Positions 1-8,206 are shown, numbered from the stretch's first letter. The stretch: 64,000 nucleotides of DNA from Methanobacteriota archaeon (GCA_016841955.1 JAENYE010000001.1:756025-820024), one strand, 5' to 3'. A program made the numbers and translations. Notes: generated by a model not told the origin, from the letters alone.

Positions 1-1
1 A

Positions 2-1606
2 CGCAAGCGAGCCGAAGAGGCGTTGCGGAAGGCCTATGCCGAGCTCGACGACCGGGTCAGGGAACGGACGGCCGAGCTGGAGCATGCAAATACCCGGCTC
101 CAGATCGAGATCGAAGAGCGCAAGCATGTGGAGGAGGGCCTGCAGGAGAGTAAGGAGAAACTTCGACCTCTCTTTGATTCGCTGCCGATCGGGATTTCTG
201 TCCTGGATACCGATCGGAAGATACGGGAAGTGAACCCTGCGCTGGGAAATATCCTTGATATCTCGCAGGAAGACCTCATGCATGGCGCATATACCGGCAG
301 GCGCTATCTCCGATCGGACGGGACAGAGATGCCCATGGCGGGGTATCCCAGCGTTCGGGCATTCGAAGAGCAAAAGGCAGTACATAACGTTGAGATCGGA
401 GTGGTGAAAGAGGACGGCACTACCATCTGGACGAACGTGAGCGCTGTCCCGCTCCCGTTTTCAGACTGGCGCGTACTGGTGACCACGTCAGATATCACCG
501 AGCGGAAGCGGGTCGAAGAGGCGCTTCGAAGTACCAGCGATTACCTCGAGAGCCTGATCAACTATGCGAACGCCCCCATCATTGTCTGGGATTCGGACCA
601 TACGATCACGAGGTTCAACAACGCTTTTGAGCGCCTGACAGAGTATTCTGCCGGAGAGGTGGTCGGCCGGAAGCTGGACATCTTGTTCTCGGAGGATACC
701 CGGGACGAGTCGCTGGCCAAGATACAGCGCAGTCAGACGGAACATTGGGAGTCCATCGAGATACCCATTCTCCGAAAGGATGGCGACATGCGCATCGCGC
801 TCTGGAACTCGGCGAACATATACGACGAAAAGGGCGATCTGCTGGCGACCATTGCGCAGGGCCAGGACATCACCAAGCGCAAGCAGGCCGAGAAAGCACT
901 CCAGCGCCGCACCGACGACCTTATCGGGCTCAACCAGGAGGTCGAAGCGGCACGCGAGGAGGCGAACATGTACCTCGACATCATGACCCACGACGTCCGG
1001 AATGCGAACAACGTCTCGAGCATGTACGCGGACCTCATGACCGAGCTGGCAGAAGGAACCCTGAAGACCTATGTAGAGAAGCTGCACGACAGCGTCGAGC
1101 GAAGCAGCGAGATCTTGCAGAACGTCGCCACAATCCGCCGGGCCCAGCATGCACCCGGCCGCCTGTTACCGGTGAACCTCGATGCGGCCATCAGGGAGGA
1201 GATCGACGCGTTTCCAGGAGCCACAATCCGATACCGGGTTCCTCCGGTCGAGGTGCTGGCTGACGGTCTCCTCCCGACCGTCTTTAACAACCTCATCAGC
1301 AATGCTGTCAAGTTCGGCGGTCCCGATGTCGAGATCTCCATCCATGTCGAGGAGCAGGACGGCGAGATGTTGGTCTCTGTGGAGGACACCGGCCCGGGTG
1401 TGCCAGAAGAGATGAAGGAGATCCTCTTCCACCGGTTCGAACGGGGCATGGCCAAGGGGAGGGGCGAGGGGCTCGGGCTCTTCATCGTCCGGACGCTTGT
1501 TACGCGCTACGGCGGTACTATCTGGATCGAGGACCGGATGCCGGGCCATCCGGAGGAAGGGGCAACCTTCAGGTTCACGCTTCGAAAAGCCGGGGAAAAC
1601 AGCTGA
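2..1606 (+). CDS. PAS-domain sensor histidine kinase, 5' end outside the window
   Basis: The reading frame is open from the left edge and already inside a coiled-coil linker, so the true start and any N-terminal sensor lie upstream. Counting from the TTG codon at 23, two PAS domains follow (about residues 45-160 and 170-290). Next come a dimerisation helix with the phospho-acceptor box THDVRN (His near residue 323) and an HATPase domain with N-box NLISNAVKF, G1 box DTGPG and G2 box GEGLGLFIV. No membrane segment or receiver domain is visible in this part. It is a cytosolic or membrane-linked signalling kinase of the type common in methanogens. The signal is unknown and no response regulator is adjacent. 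It is not clear whether it belongs to the island that follows. Confidence 0.9.
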   Translation, partial: RKRAEEALRKAYAELDDRVRERTAELEHANTRLQIEIEERKHVEEGLQESKEKLRPLFDSLPIGISVLDTDRKIREVNPALGNILDISQEDLMHGAYTGRRYLRSDGTEMPMAGYPSVRAFEEQKAVHNVEIGVVKEDGTTIWTNVSAVPLPFSDWRVLVTTSDITERKRVEEALRSTSDYLESLINYANAPIIVWDSDHTITRFNNAFERLTEYSAGEVVGRKLDILFSEDTRDESLAKIQRSQTEHWESIEIPILRKDGDMRIALWNSANIYDEKGDLLATIAQGQDITKRKQAEKALQRRTDDLIGLNQEVEAAREEANMYLDIMTHDVRNANNVSSMYADLMTELAEGTLKTYVEKLHDSVERSSEILQNVATIRRAQHAPGRLLPVNLDAAIREEIDAFPGATIRYRVPPVEVLADGLLPTVFNNLISNAVKFGGPDVEISIHVEEQDGEMLVSVEDTGPGVPEEMKEILFHRFERGMAKGRGEGLGLFIVRTLVTRYGGTIWIEDRMPGHPEEGATFRFTLRKAGENS

Positions 1607-1615
1607 GAGATTTGA

Positions 1616-2011
1616 GGCAAAGGTGATCTCACAGCCGCCATAGAGAGGCCATTTTTCGAGATACCTAATAATGTGCTCAAGAAAGCCAATCTTCTGAAAT
1701 ATGAGATTTCAGGAGATATCGCCGATATCAATACAGAATCCCTAACGAAGCACACCAAGCAATCCTTTGTGATGTTCTTTCCCGCTTCCTTTGTAAATGA
1801 GCTCCGGAATTTCAATCTCTCCACGCCGGGAGATTCGACCTACCTAAAATGAAGCCTCAAACACGGCAATGTATCTTCCAAGACTATCCGAAAGTGGCAC
1901 GTTAACCTGAGGAAGGAAGCCCGGATAGATTCCGCTGTAGCGAATTTCCTGCATGGCAGCCTTAGCGCGATACACCAAATGAGAGAACGGAAAAAGATAA
2001 CCGTACGTTAG
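1616..2011 (+). pseudogene. Tyrosine recombinase (integrase) C-terminal remnant
   Basis: One frame is open from 1616 to TAG at 2009-2011 apart from a single in-frame TGA at 1850-1852. There is no plausible start codon with a ribosome site, so the N-terminal part is missing. The segment SFVMFFPASFVNELR and, after the TGA, SKTIRKWHVN and DSAVANFLHG resemble the C-terminal catalytic part of archaeal XerC/D-like integrases. The final nucleophilic tyrosine segment is not recognisable. The family assignment comes from motif resemblance only. Its position beside repeated tRNA fragments supports a dead integrase. Confidence 0.55.
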
Positions 2012-2020
2012 TGGAAAATT

Positions 2021-2458
2021 TCATTTAATTGATTGCAGAATTGCTTGGTCTAATTCTTTAGGTTGATCGGTTCCGATCCGGTATCTTTTACCGCTCTTCA
2101 TGATTATTTCAACCGCGTCAAAACCGGAGACGTTGTAAATCCACATACGGGGCCAGAACCATATTCTTACTCCCCATCCGTAATACCACCGATTCTTTAC
2201 CGTTTTCGCGGACGCGACGTCATCGAGAAGAAACTGTTTCCGAAAAATTCCTAAATAACCAAACTTGATGCGCAAATACTGTTCATCGACCGTTACGTGA
2301 AGTGATCCAAAAGAAGCAAGGATGAACAGAATGTAAATCATAAAAAAAATGACTAGAGGATTGAATCCGATTTGAGTCACAATAATTCCGAAAAGTATGG
2401 AAATCGCAACTAATGCAATTATTATAACATAACCATTCTGGGTATGCTGGTAGACCAT
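2021..2458 (-). CDS. Small membrane protein with PH-like (bPH2/YdbT-type) domain
   Basis: The 145-residue product starts with two adjacent hydrophobic helices (about residues 10-28 and 33-50). A beta-rich segment of about 85 residues follows, with RIKFGYLGIFRK and a C-terminal VEIIMKSGKRYRIGTDQP. Two membrane helices followed by a PH-like domain ending in a GT.QP.eL motif is the layout of small bacterial PH-domain membrane proteins. Function is unknown. The gene is AT-rich, lies in the island, and points back toward the integrase remnant. A TATA-like box sits just upstream, so the transcript may be leaderless. Confidence 0.6.
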   Translation of the reverse strand: MVYQHTQNGYVIIIALVAISILFGIIVTQIGFNPLVIFFMIYILFILASFGSLHVTVDEQYLRIKFGYLGIFRKQFLLDDVASAKTVKNRWYYGWGVRIWFWPRMWIYNVSGFDAVEIIMKSGKRYRIGTDQPKELDQAILQSIK

Positions 2459-2480
2459 TGACAGTAATAGAATCGCAGTA

Positions 2481-2490
2481 CTTTATATTT
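2481..2490 (-). promoter_or_regulatory. TATA box for the PH-like membrane protein
   Basis: Read on the minus strand the sequence is AAATATAAAG, 23-32 nt before the ATG at 2458. That is the expected archaeal spacing for a leaderless or very short 5' UTR. Confidence 0.45.
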
Positions 2491-2660
2491 AATCTGTTTA
2501 AGGAGCAGTTACCCGGAGGATACCGTACCCACGGTTATGCCATTCTCAAAACCCTTGTTGCTATCTCTTTTTATTAAGTGACGGCGGAAACTCATCGTGT
2601 GGTGTGAATACAATCCGCCAAGTGTGGCCACAGTAGAAATGCATGAGGAGAAGAGAGAAC

Positions 2661-2774
2661 ATGAAAAAAGAAAAGCAATTTAAGCGAATCAGGCATCCGA
2701 TTCATCTTACGTTGTCCGAAGACGCCATAAAAATTCTGAAAAACACGGGCAATACGGCCTCCCGCGTGATATAA
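2661..2774 (+). pseudogene. Small att-proximal ORF, copy 1, interrupted
   Basis: An ATG with a purine-rich upstream stretch opens a 37-codon frame containing RHPIHLTLSEDAIKILKNTG and ending at TAA in 2772-2774. Past the stop the same frame continues as RLILDALTESRPI, hits TGA, and then runs in frame into the tRNA-Val copy at 2837 (WARRDS). A second copy at 3825 lacks both of these stops but carries a different one, so the parent gene was probably one longer small protein. HLTLSEDAIKIL looks like a strand followed by a helix, as in small DNA-binding proteins. That comparison is only suggestive. Confidence 0.5.
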
Positions 2775-2836
2775 AGACTCATTTTAGACGCCTTAACAGA
2801 ATCCAGGCCCATTTGAATCTTAATTGGCGAAAATGG

Positions 2837-2887
2837 ATGGGCTCGTCGAGATTCGACCTCGAGACCCCCGCCGTGTGGAGGCGACGT
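2837..2887 (+). repeat. tRNA-Val 3'-half copy 1 (putative att site)
   Basis: These 51 nt match the 3' half of the tRNA-Val gene (10001-10051, plus-strand reading) with three mismatches, in the same orientation. The match covers the acceptor strand, T arm and variable region, part of the anticodon arm, and then stops. This is the footprint left when an element recombines into the 3' end of a tRNA gene. The mismatches suggest an older event than the identical copy at 4001. Confidence 0.75.
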
Positions 2888-2988
2888 AAAGGCCTCCGTT
2901 TTCCATAACAGAGCCCAATATGAGCGTAATTCAGGTGTGCAGGTCTTGCTGCATCGATATTGAGAAGTTAGTCAAAGGAGCTAGGGTT

Positions 2989-3354
2989 TCACGACCGTAT
3001 CCATTCCCAAGCTTCGGCTAGCCGCTCCTTTTTGAAAAACCGGAGTTCGGTCCGGGTCAGGGTGGTGAATGTCTTGAATAGCAGGGTCATCCATTCATCC
3101 CAACTCTCGCCGATGACCGTCGCCATCTTTTCGACTGCCGAGAACTTTAGACCGAGAAGAAAGTCCTCCCAAGCCCCACCGACCGTCCAACCCTCGAACC
3201 CCTCCATGACCCATACCACCCTGATCTTCGGGTATTCCTTCATGGCTCTTTCCATCTCTGGAATAAGAAGGTCTTGGTAATCGGCTTCACTCAGCTTCCC
3301 ACTGAGCCGGAACCCAAGAATGTTTCCGGAACTTTCTGGTAGTTTCTCTATCAT
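2989..3354 (-). CDS. SpoIIAA-like (STAS-fold) protein
   Basis: The 121-residue protein has the SpoIIAA-like family pattern: an N-terminal GFRLSGKLSEADY strand-turn-helix, then IRVVWVMEGFEGW, a WEDFLLGLKF helix, and a C-terminal segment with FFKKERLAEAWEWI. Members are soluble single-domain proteins of the STAS/CRAL-TRIO-like fold. Their biochemical role is unknown, although the fold binds lipids or acts in anti-sigma partner switching elsewhere. It is the only gene between the two tRNA copies at 2837 and 4001, so it is probably cargo of one integration. Confidence 0.7.
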   Translation of the reverse strand: MIEKLPESSGNILGFRLSGKLSEADYQDLLIPEMERAMKEYPKIRVVWVMEGFEGWTVGGAWEDFLLGLKFSAVEKMATVIGESWDEWMTLLFKTFTTLTRTELRFFKKERLAEAWEWIRS

Positions 3355-3359
3355 TGCCT

Positions 3360-3713
3360 CATCCCGGGACAGGAGTCAGGAGCAGAACTATTTAATATTT
3401 CCTGGTGCCCGCCCGGCCCGGGTGGTTCTGGCGTTCTTCCGAATCTCTGCGAATTCCTGAGAGGGAGATACCCCACATCCGTACAGCTCTCCGGGAGACG
3501 ATCATTTGATTCAGTCCATCAGGAATGGTTCGATGCACGAGAGTGGAATCGGTTGCGGGCGGGAAGGCACAAATGGAGATAATTATCCGGGGCAACTGGA
3601 GATTGGCAGAAAATAAGGCATATAGGTAGAGACGTTTACTATCTCTGTTTCGACACGCTGAAAATCGTATTATTTTCCGTCAAGAGAAGATATCGAAACG
3701 CGATAACGCGCAT
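3360..3713. other. Non-coding or unrecognised stretch
   Basis: No supported gene is seen. A 67-codon minus-strand frame at 3392-3595 has no convincing ribosome site and no recognisable motif, and is probably spurious. Confidence 0.4.
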
Positions 3714-3824
3714 ACCCTTGTTGCTACCTCTTTTAATACCGCCTCATTCCATCGATTCCAAGTAGTATGCCTACACTCTGCCATCTGTAGCCACAGGCTA
3801 AAAGGAATGAGGGAATGCGTTAGA

Positions 3825-4049
3825 ATAGAAAAAGAACCCAAATAAAACCGAATCAGTCAGCCAATCCACTTAACACTCTCAAAAGATACCATATCTTTAC
3901 TGAAAAATACGGGCAATACAGCCTCCAGAGTTATATGCCGCCCCATATTAGACGCATTATCTGAATCGAAACCCCTAAGCGTCTTATTTGGCGAATCTGA
4001 ATGGGCTCGTCGAGATTCGAACTCGAGACCTCCGCCGTGTGAAGGCTAA
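3825..4049 (+). pseudogene. Small att-proximal ORF, copy 2, running into the tRNA copy
   Basis: This is the second copy of the ORF at 2661. The start is degraded to ATA and there is a TAA seven codons in. After that the frame is open for 67 codons: QPIHLTLSKDTISLLKNTG, then NTASRVI, ILDALSESKP, and finally WARRDSNSRPPPCEG encoded by the tRNA-Val copy, with TAA at 4047-4049 directly after the repeat. NTGNTASRVI is identical in both copies. The preserved frame across the junction suggests the parent gene overlapped the attachment site and borrowed its C-terminus from the tRNA. Confidence 0.55.
4001..4046 (+). repeat. tRNA-Val 3'-half copy 2 (putative att site)
   Basis: These 46 nt are identical to 10001-10046, including the T arm and acceptor strand of tRNA-Val on the minus strand. 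The offset is exactly 6,000 bp. Similarity stops abruptly on both sides. The direct repeat defines the ends of a 6-kb segment that most likely entered by site-specific recombination at the tRNA. Confidence 0.8.
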
Positions 4050-4266
4050 TTCTACTCCCGTTTCTGATTACGGGCCCATATATCCCATATCTGCCCGGCG
4101 CTTCCGATGGAAAAGTCCGTGTTACCTGGGCCTGTAGAGCCGTACCATCCGTATCCTCCGCAACGAAGGGCTGTCGCGATGCCGCTGTGCCGTCTTTCCC
4201 AACATACGGGGCAAAACGGTTAAGGGATCATCACGGAAAGGAACATACACTACGGGGCGACTCGGT

Positions 4267-5517
4267 ATGCAGGAAGAGGTTCAGAAGACGGCGAGGCATG
4301 ATCGGACGCCGGACTCCGTCATCCTGCGTGTCGCCTTTCTCTCCCTTGCCGTCAACGCCGGGCTGGTCGTCGCAAAACTGGGACTCTCGGTCTATTCCGG
4401 CAGTCTGGCCCTCCGTGCGGACGGCATCCACTCGTTCGTGGATGTAATCGCCTCGATTGCGCTGATCGTTGGGGTGCTTCTCTCCTCACGCAAGCGCCGG
4501 GATTTCCCGTACGGGCTCTACAAGGTGGAGAATGTCGTCTCGGTAGCCATTGCCCTCCTCATCTTCTTCACTGCCTTCGAGATTGCGGCGGAGGCGGTGA
4601 TGGGCGATGCCGTTGCACTGCCCTACAGCGGGTGGATCCTCCTCGCCGTCGCCGCCTTCATACCTGTGCCGTACATTCTCGGCACATACGAGGTGAACGT
4701 AGGGCAGAGGTACAACTCTCCCAGCCTGATCGCGGACGGGAGGCAGCACCGGGTGGATGTCCTCTCCTCCTCGATTGTGTTCTTTGCGCTCCTCGGGCAG
4801 TTCTTCGGCATACCCCTGGACCGGATCGCAGCCGTCATTGTCGCCTTCTTCATCGTCCGATCGGGCTGGGGGATCTTGAAAGACAGCATGCGGACCCTCC
4901 TGGATGCCTCGGTCGATTACGATACGCTCAACGAGATCCGCACCATCATCCAGTCGGACCCGATGGTGAGCAGCATCAAGAGGATCACAGGCCGCAACTC
5001 AGGGCGCTACATCTTCGTGGAGGCAACGGTTGAGATGGCGGAGTCGGATTTTGAGAAGGCGCACCTGGCGAGCGAGCGCATCGAGCAGAATATACGGGAT
5101 CAGGTGCAGAATGTCGAACGGGTCCTCATCCACTATGAACCCGAGAAGAAGACGCGCCTGCGGTATGCGGTGCCGTTGAAGGACCGGGAGGGTTTAATCA
5201 GCGATCACTTCGGTGAAGCGCCGTATTTCGCGATCCTTGACTTTGATATCGAGAACAACCGCTTCGAACGGCAGGATATCATCCCCAACCCTTTTGTGGA
5301 TGTGGAGAAGCGGAAGGGCGGACAGGTGGCGGAGATGCTGCTGGCACAGGAGCCCGATGTGGTCTTCGTGCACCATTCGCTCTCGGGAAGAGCGGCCGGC
5401 TACGCGCTTGAGGCAGCGGGGGTCGAGATGAGGATGACCTCTGCGGCAACGCTTGCGGAAGTGATCGACCATGTGGTCGGGCGCCATGGCAAGGAGACCG
5501 ACGCCTCGCCCCGCTGA
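4267..5517 (+). CDS. CDF cation efflux transporter fused to a NifX/NafY-like domain
   Basis: The first 200 residues or so are a cation diffusion facilitator core with about six membrane helices. The TM2 site is ADGIHSFVD (His55, Asp59). The TM5 site is ADGRQHRVD, where Gln160 replaces the usual His four residues before Asp164. A cytoplasmic CDF dimer domain follows (about 205-290). A dinitrogenase Fe-Mo cofactor-binding domain closes the protein (about 300-405, SDHFGEAPYFAI to VVFVHHSLSGRA). CDF proteins export Zn, Fe, Mn or Co by proton antiport. The extra domain may sense metal or a metal cofactor. The fusion architecture is known in methanogens, while substrate and sensing role are inferred. 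The ATG at 4267 gives a normal CDF N-terminus. Confidence 0.88.
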   Translation: MQEEVQKTARHDRTPDSVILRVAFLSLAVNAGLVVAKLGLSVYSGSLALRADGIHSFVDVIASIALIVGVLLSSRKRRDFPYGLYKVENVVSVAIALLIFFTAFEIAAEAVMGDAVALPYSGWILLAVAAFIPVPYILGTYEVNVGQRYNSPSLIADGRQHRVDVLSSSIVFFALLGQFFGIPLDRIAAVIVAFFIVRSGWGILKDSMRTLLDASVDYDTLNEIRTIIQSDPMVSSIKRITGRNSGRYIFVEATVEMAESDFEKAHLASERIEQNIRDQVQNVERVLIHYEPEKKTRLRYAVPLKDREGLISDHFGEAPYFAILDFDIENNRFERQDIIPNPFVDVEKRKGGQVAEMLLAQEPDVVFVHHSLSGRAAGYALEAAGVEMRMTSAATLAEVIDHVVGRHGKETDASPR

Positions 5518-5658
5518 TCTCTTCGTTTATTCCAGACCGGATGAGATCCCTCGAACCGGCCGGAAACATCGGACTATGAGGGAGGATTAAGATTACCTGG
5601 CCTTTTCTTCGATATTGGTGTTAAAATGGCTTCATGACCCTTGTTGCATCCTGATATT

Positions 5659-5692
5659 TTGATCCGCTTGCGTCTCAGGGCGTTCCGGCGCG
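5659..5692 (+). repeat. 34-bp direct repeat, copy 1
   Basis: The 34 nt beginning TTGATCCGCTTGCGTC recur identically at 6681-6714. Similarity extends weakly upstream (GTTGCA in both). This copy forms the start of a small coding relic. Confidence 0.7.
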
Positions 5693-5745
5693 GCATCCCT
5701 CATCGGCAGGTCGTGGAAGAGGCCGTGGCCGGAGTGCCGGCCTGA
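5665..5745 (+). pseudogene. Relic related to the small protein at 8992
   Basis: The frame reads LRLRAFRRGIPHRQVVEE and ends AVAGVPA with TGA at 5743-5745. It aligns with DGIPRRQIVEETSALYGIP in the intact small protein at 8992-9174. There is no start codon, so it is a C-terminal fragment, probably left by recombination at the 34-bp repeat. Confidence 0.4.
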
Positions 5746-6064
5746 AAATAATACTTTTATTGCTCTTAGCGTGCAGGTTGCAGGGGAGGCACCGGTTCGG
5801 AGAAATTGGGCAATTTGATTGACTTCGCGACAAGAAGTAGATAATTACCCCTTCTATGGCAATAGTTACGCTGAAGAAAAGAAATTACTAGATCTACAAT
5901 GAAAATAGGCAATCTGACCCTGAAGAAGGATGCAGAAGGAAATGGACCGTTCACCATGAACGGACATTACGGGGAGAGATTTAAGAAATGGAATTTATAA
6001 CTCATTTTTGGTCTGCGATGGCGTAAAAATAAGATAAGGATGTATGGGCTCGTTCTTAACATCT
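5746..6064. other. AT-rich stretch without a supported gene
   Basis: The only candidate is a 33-codon plus-strand frame at 5899-6000 (MKIGNLTLKK to FKKWNL). It has no clear ribosome site and cannot be verified from sequence alone. Nothing else is recognised. Confidence 0.3.
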
Positions 6065-6358
6065 TCACTTGAGAAGCGTGTCAGCTGCTGCTGTGAGGGG
6101 AATAACCGGAGAAACTCGTCCAGTATGGTGCGTGAGCAGTTTACCCGATAAGAATGCGGAAATATTTTTGAAATCATCAGATTCGAGAACAAAGTAGAAT
6201 GTATGTTCATTTGGACAAGAATATGCTCCTTGAACCTTTACGCCGAGTTTCTTTGCCAGATCATCCATACCATCGACCAATTGCATTGTATCAGTTTTAA
6301 ATTCCTCCCTCGCAAGACAGAGTTCGGGTGGATGAACAAGGGTTACCACGAACATCAT
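6065..6358 (-). CDS. Small protein, possibly a DUF3303-like ferredoxin-fold protein
   Basis: The product is 97 residues if translation starts at the ATG at 6358, which has GGTGAG a few bases upstream. A GTG three codons earlier overlaps that site and is less likely. The pattern MFVVTLVHPPELC, a helix with LVDGMDDLAKKLGVKV, then GAYSCPNEHTFYFVLESDDF suggests a beta-alpha-beta ferredoxin-like fold. That is seen in small dimeric alpha/beta-barrel proteins such as DUF3303. No catalytic residues are evident. It is an orphan gene in the island. Confidence 0.5.
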   Translation of the reverse strand: MMFVVTLVHPPELCLAREEFKTDTMQLVDGMDDLAKKLGVKVQGAYSCPNEHTFYFVLESDDFKNISAFLSGKLLTHHTGRVSPVIPLTAAADTLLK

Positions 6359-6367
6359 GGTTCTCAC

Positions 6368-6680
6368 CGTCAGACCAGAAAACGCATTTAAGATATAAAA
6401 CTATCGTGAACGAAAGAATGCCCCCCACCGGGCGAAGTACGAGGTGAACAGACAGAGGTATTCCCGCAAACACGGTTTTTCATTTAACAGAAGAAGATCG
6501 ACTATGCTACATGGTATCAATCACTCCCCAAAATACTGAGAAAAACAACGGATCGTGAAATGACTTATTTTGCCTAATTAGGAGCAAGCTCTTTTTGAAG
6601 AATTGCCGGTTAGTAACTGTGACGGTACGTGCCTTAGACCTTTATTTTTGAATGAAGGATTACTGTTGCAACTTGGTAAT
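6368..6680. other. AT-rich intergenic stretch
   Basis: No gene, RNA or terminator is recognised. The right end runs into the second copy of the 34-bp repeat. Confidence 0.4.
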
Positions 6681-6714
6681 TTGATCCGCTTGCGTCTCAG
6701 GGCGTTCCGGCGCG
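6681..6714 (+). repeat. 34-bp direct repeat, copy 2
   Basis: It is identical to 5659-5692. Here it overlaps the 3' end of a minus-strand membrane-protein gene and supplies its last codons (RRAGTP and stop), so that gene's C-terminus was probably replaced by recombination at the repeat. Confidence 0.7.
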
Positions 6715-6927
6715 CCTCACACTTATGACAGCGATAATAATCCCGATAATGAAAGCAATCGCTCCGGCAACTGCCCAGAATGGGGATGGGCCGACAATCT
6801 CTTCGCAATTTGCGATGCACAATATTGGACGCATCCGAAGAATTCCCGTGCCTTGCAGAAACCATAACAGGCCAAGAAAGGCTATAAAAGCGCCGATAAG
6901 TGCTCCAGCTATTTGTCTTCCCCTCAT
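6697..6927 (-). CDS. Small two-helix membrane protein
   Basis: The frame has two hydrophobic helices, IAGALIGAFIAFLGLLWFL and AVAGAIAFIIGIIIAVISV, joined by a short loop holding two cysteines (CIANCEE). The ATG at 6927 (MRGRQIAG) puts the positive cluster just before helix 1, as in many small archaeal membrane proteins. A GTG at 7005 would add 26 charged residues and cannot be excluded. The last six residues come from the 34-bp repeat. Function is unknown. Confidence 0.5.
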   Translation of the reverse strand: MRGRQIAGALIGAFIAFLGLLWFLQGTGILRMRPILCIANCEEIVGPSPFWAVAGAIAFIIGIIIAVISVRRAGTP

Positions 6928-7078
6928 ACCCGATCGAACGTCATCTTCGATACCGGTTAAAATAATTTCTCTGCTTCGCAGGGTCGTGATGCCACCTGAC
7001 ACCACATTTTGGTTTTAAGTGCTCCGATCAGGATGTACCGAGAGTTCAGAGATCTTTTCGGGACGACCTCCATCACTA

Positions 7079-7927
7079 TCAGTTCAGCAGGTAGTGGACG
7101 GTCCACTGAGTTTTCCTGATAAATTTAATGTGTTTCAGGACTTTGAGTAAGCCCAGTTTCTCTTCTTCAGAATCAAAATAACTCCATTCGTCGAGAAACT
7201 GTATCCCACTATGCCATTGTTCCATCTCCCGGCTGTCGCGGATACCGGATCGGAACGTGGCATCCTTTCCCATGTGCATCTCCCTTTGCAGCTTGAACTC
7301 CAGGATCTTTTTTAACGGGAATTTGAGCCATATTGAATTAACCACTTCACAGACCAGTTTGGAGCCCCTGAATTTTTCCTGAATTTTCAGCACCAGCGAT
7401 CGGACGTCCTTCCCATCCAGATACATAAATACGCCTTCTGCCATGAACAGGAACGGCCCTTTGTGCTGCAAGACAGTCGCCATCCAATTAAAATCCAGTA
7501 CTGACGAGGCGATCAGATGATACCTTTCCGTCTCGTTAAAAAAGGTTTTTTTGATCGCTATTATTTCTGGCAGGTCGAGATCATAAAATACCACATGTCC
7601 ATTATCGATCCGAAGGAACCGGGAATCGAGCCCGCAACCGATATTGACAATAACACCATCCGGAAACCTGTGCAAGAAATCCTGTGCATAGTCGTCATAT
7701 TTTTTTGCACGGAGTGCAATATGGACAACGAGGCGCTTATCCAACGTGCCGGAGACGAGGATCCTATCCAGCGGATCGTCCGAGAGGGAGAGCGTTTTAT
7801 TCAGTTCAGTAGTGATCTCAACCGATTTTGGATCAACGAGGATAGGATTGTCGGAAAGGGTCTCAAGGGCATGACAATAGAGTGTGATAAACGATGTACC
7901 TGCAATATCACCAATTCCTGTCAGCAT
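7079..7927 (-). CDS. Leucine carboxyl methyltransferase (LCM/Tcmp)-family methyltransferase
   Basis: The 282-residue protein has the family's SAM-binding core: VNIGCGLDSRF (motif I, about residue 94), FYDLDLPEII at the end of strand 2, and the acidic motif FLFMAEGVFMYLDG. The N-terminal part with SDNPILVDPKS is also typical. Members are soluble O-methyltransferases acting on small metabolites or carboxylates. The archaeal substrate is unknown. A strong ribosome site (GGAGGGG) lies five bases before the ATG at 7927. The gene is AT-rich relative to the core genome and sits alone in the island, which suggests acquisition. Confidence 0.8.
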   Translation of the reverse strand: MLTGIGDIAGTSFITLYCHALETLSDNPILVDPKSVEITTELNKTLSLSDDPLDRILVSGTLDKRLVVHIALRAKKYDDYAQDFLHRFPDGVIVNIGCGLDSRFLRIDNGHVVFYDLDLPEIIAIKKTFFNETERYHLIASSVLDFNWMATVLQHKGPFLFMAEGVFMYLDGKDVRSLVLKIQEKFRGSKLVCEVVNSIWLKFPLKKILEFKLQREMHMGKDATFRSGIRDSREMEQWHSGIQFLDEWSYFDSEEEKLGLLKVLKHIKFIRKTQWTVHYLLN

Positions 7928-8206
7928 TTTTCCCCTCCAGAGTGATCCCCGGATTAAACAGGTAATTGGGATTGATTGCTTAAGTTCTTTTTTAAGTGAA
8001 GAGTGATTTTGATCCTTAAATCAAAGCAGGATTTTTGGAATTTAAAATAGTAAAAAATTGCCGCTCCATATCACCGCTTTCACCCTCACCCGTTCCGAGC
8101 TATGAGCGTGACCGGGGCAAAACCGAGCGGTTGCACTTTTTTACCAGACAACCTTCATCTCCCCCGAAATCCCACAAAGGTATCAACAGAGGGTTCCGGG
8201 AGCATT
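7928..8206. other. Divergent promoter region, AT-rich
   Basis: This gap separates the divergent LCM-type methyltransferase and shikimate kinase genes. It contains A/T-rich boxes such as AATTTAAAATAG near 8039. A longer kinase reading frame begins at 8102 but lacks homology before 8207. Confidence 0.35.

Noticed and set aside
488-1150. 220-codon minus-strand ORF inside the histidine kinase
   Set aside because: It is an antisense shadow of the kinase frame, which has full PAS and HATPase motifs.
3392-3595. 67-codon minus-strand ORF in the island
   Set aside because: There is no ribosome site, no start context and no recognisable motif. It lies in a non-coding stretch.
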